Below are positions 6,691 to 6,809 of a stretch of DNA of 6,809 bases, in pieces (position 1 is the first letter of the stretch; each line of letters opens with the position of its first letter). Made by a program: the position numbers and the translations under genes. The notes below the pieces were generated by a model. That model did no database searches. It was not told the origin of the DNA and saw only the letters and a program-made list of their open reading frames with translations. This stretch comes from an uncultured Prevotellaceae bacterium (GTDB lineage: Bacteria; Bacteroidota; Bacteroidia; Bacteroidales; Bacteroidaceae): the NCBI GenBank assembly GCA_900315105.1, contig OMXX01000158.1, positions 1 through 6,809 of the forward strand. The letters run 5' to 3'.

Positions 6691-6734
6691 AGGGATTTAA
6701 AACACTACATTCACTAGTGTCCACTTAAATCCTT
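6691..6734. repeat. two-part hairpin at right edge, possible IS end
   Basis: GGATTTAA (6693-6700) pairs with TTAAATCC (6725-6732), and inside it ACACTA (6702-6707) pairs with TAGTGT (6715-6720), with a 7-nt apical loop and a 4-base bulge. The remaining sequence (6735-6809) has no gene. The whole stretch 6568-6809 is non-coding as far as I can see. A sub-terminal hairpin with a GTGTCC-like tip would fit the end of an insertion sequence continuing to the right, but this is speculative. Confidence 0.35.
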
Positions 6735-6809
6735 TAACATTCGGCTTTGCTTACTGATTGTAACTTACCATTCGTCGAAGGGTATTTCTAACTGAATATA
6801 TTTGTTGGT

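Overview
The window carries the front part of a BREX phage-defence operon on the minus strand. It is flanked on both sides by non-coding DNA that looks like mobile-element debris. The host is most likely a member of the Bacteroidetes, probably Bacteroidales. The clues are a -7 type promoter box (TATTTTTG, matching TAnnTTTG), A-rich leaders without a strong Shine-Dalgarno, an XRE regulator of a type I associate with this phylum, and the moderate GC of the operon. No rRNA or core housekeeping gene is present to fix the genus.

Layout, read along transcription from right to left. Positions 6809-6387 are intergenic and hold several inverted repeats, including a perfect 30-bp pair with an 11-nt loop. 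Next come a promoter and a small palindrome (about 6386-6352). Five tightly packed genes follow: a 66-residue XRE repressor-like protein (6327-6127), a BrxE-like protein (6127-5657), BrxA (5657-4893), BrxB (4906-4346) and the large P-loop ATPase BrxC (4342-737). Junctions are 1-nt TAATG overlaps, then a 14-nt overlap, then a 3-nt gap, so the five genes almost certainly form one coupled transcript. The order brxE-brxA-brxB-brxC resembles the start of BREX type 6 as I remember it, but the missing genes prevent a firm subtype.

Immediately past the brxC stop the BREX locus ends in this window. Where pglX would be expected there is about 240 bp of GC-rich sequence encoding a fragment of a Y-family DNA polymerase (UmuC/DinB-like). 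That fragment is cut off at about 482 by what looks like an IS21-type terminus with TTTCGGAGCA repeats. The remaining left end (1-481) has no gene but holds a strong hairpin and a second set of 22-bp-period repeats that may be another IS terminus.

Functionally, BrxA, BrxB and BrxC are core BREX components, BrxE is an accessory of unknown role, and the XRE protein probably controls the operon. The methyltransferase PglX, the phosphatase PglZ and the last gene (brxL, or brxD/brxHI) are not visible. Either they lie beyond the left edge, separated by the insertion, or the locus is a decaying remnant.
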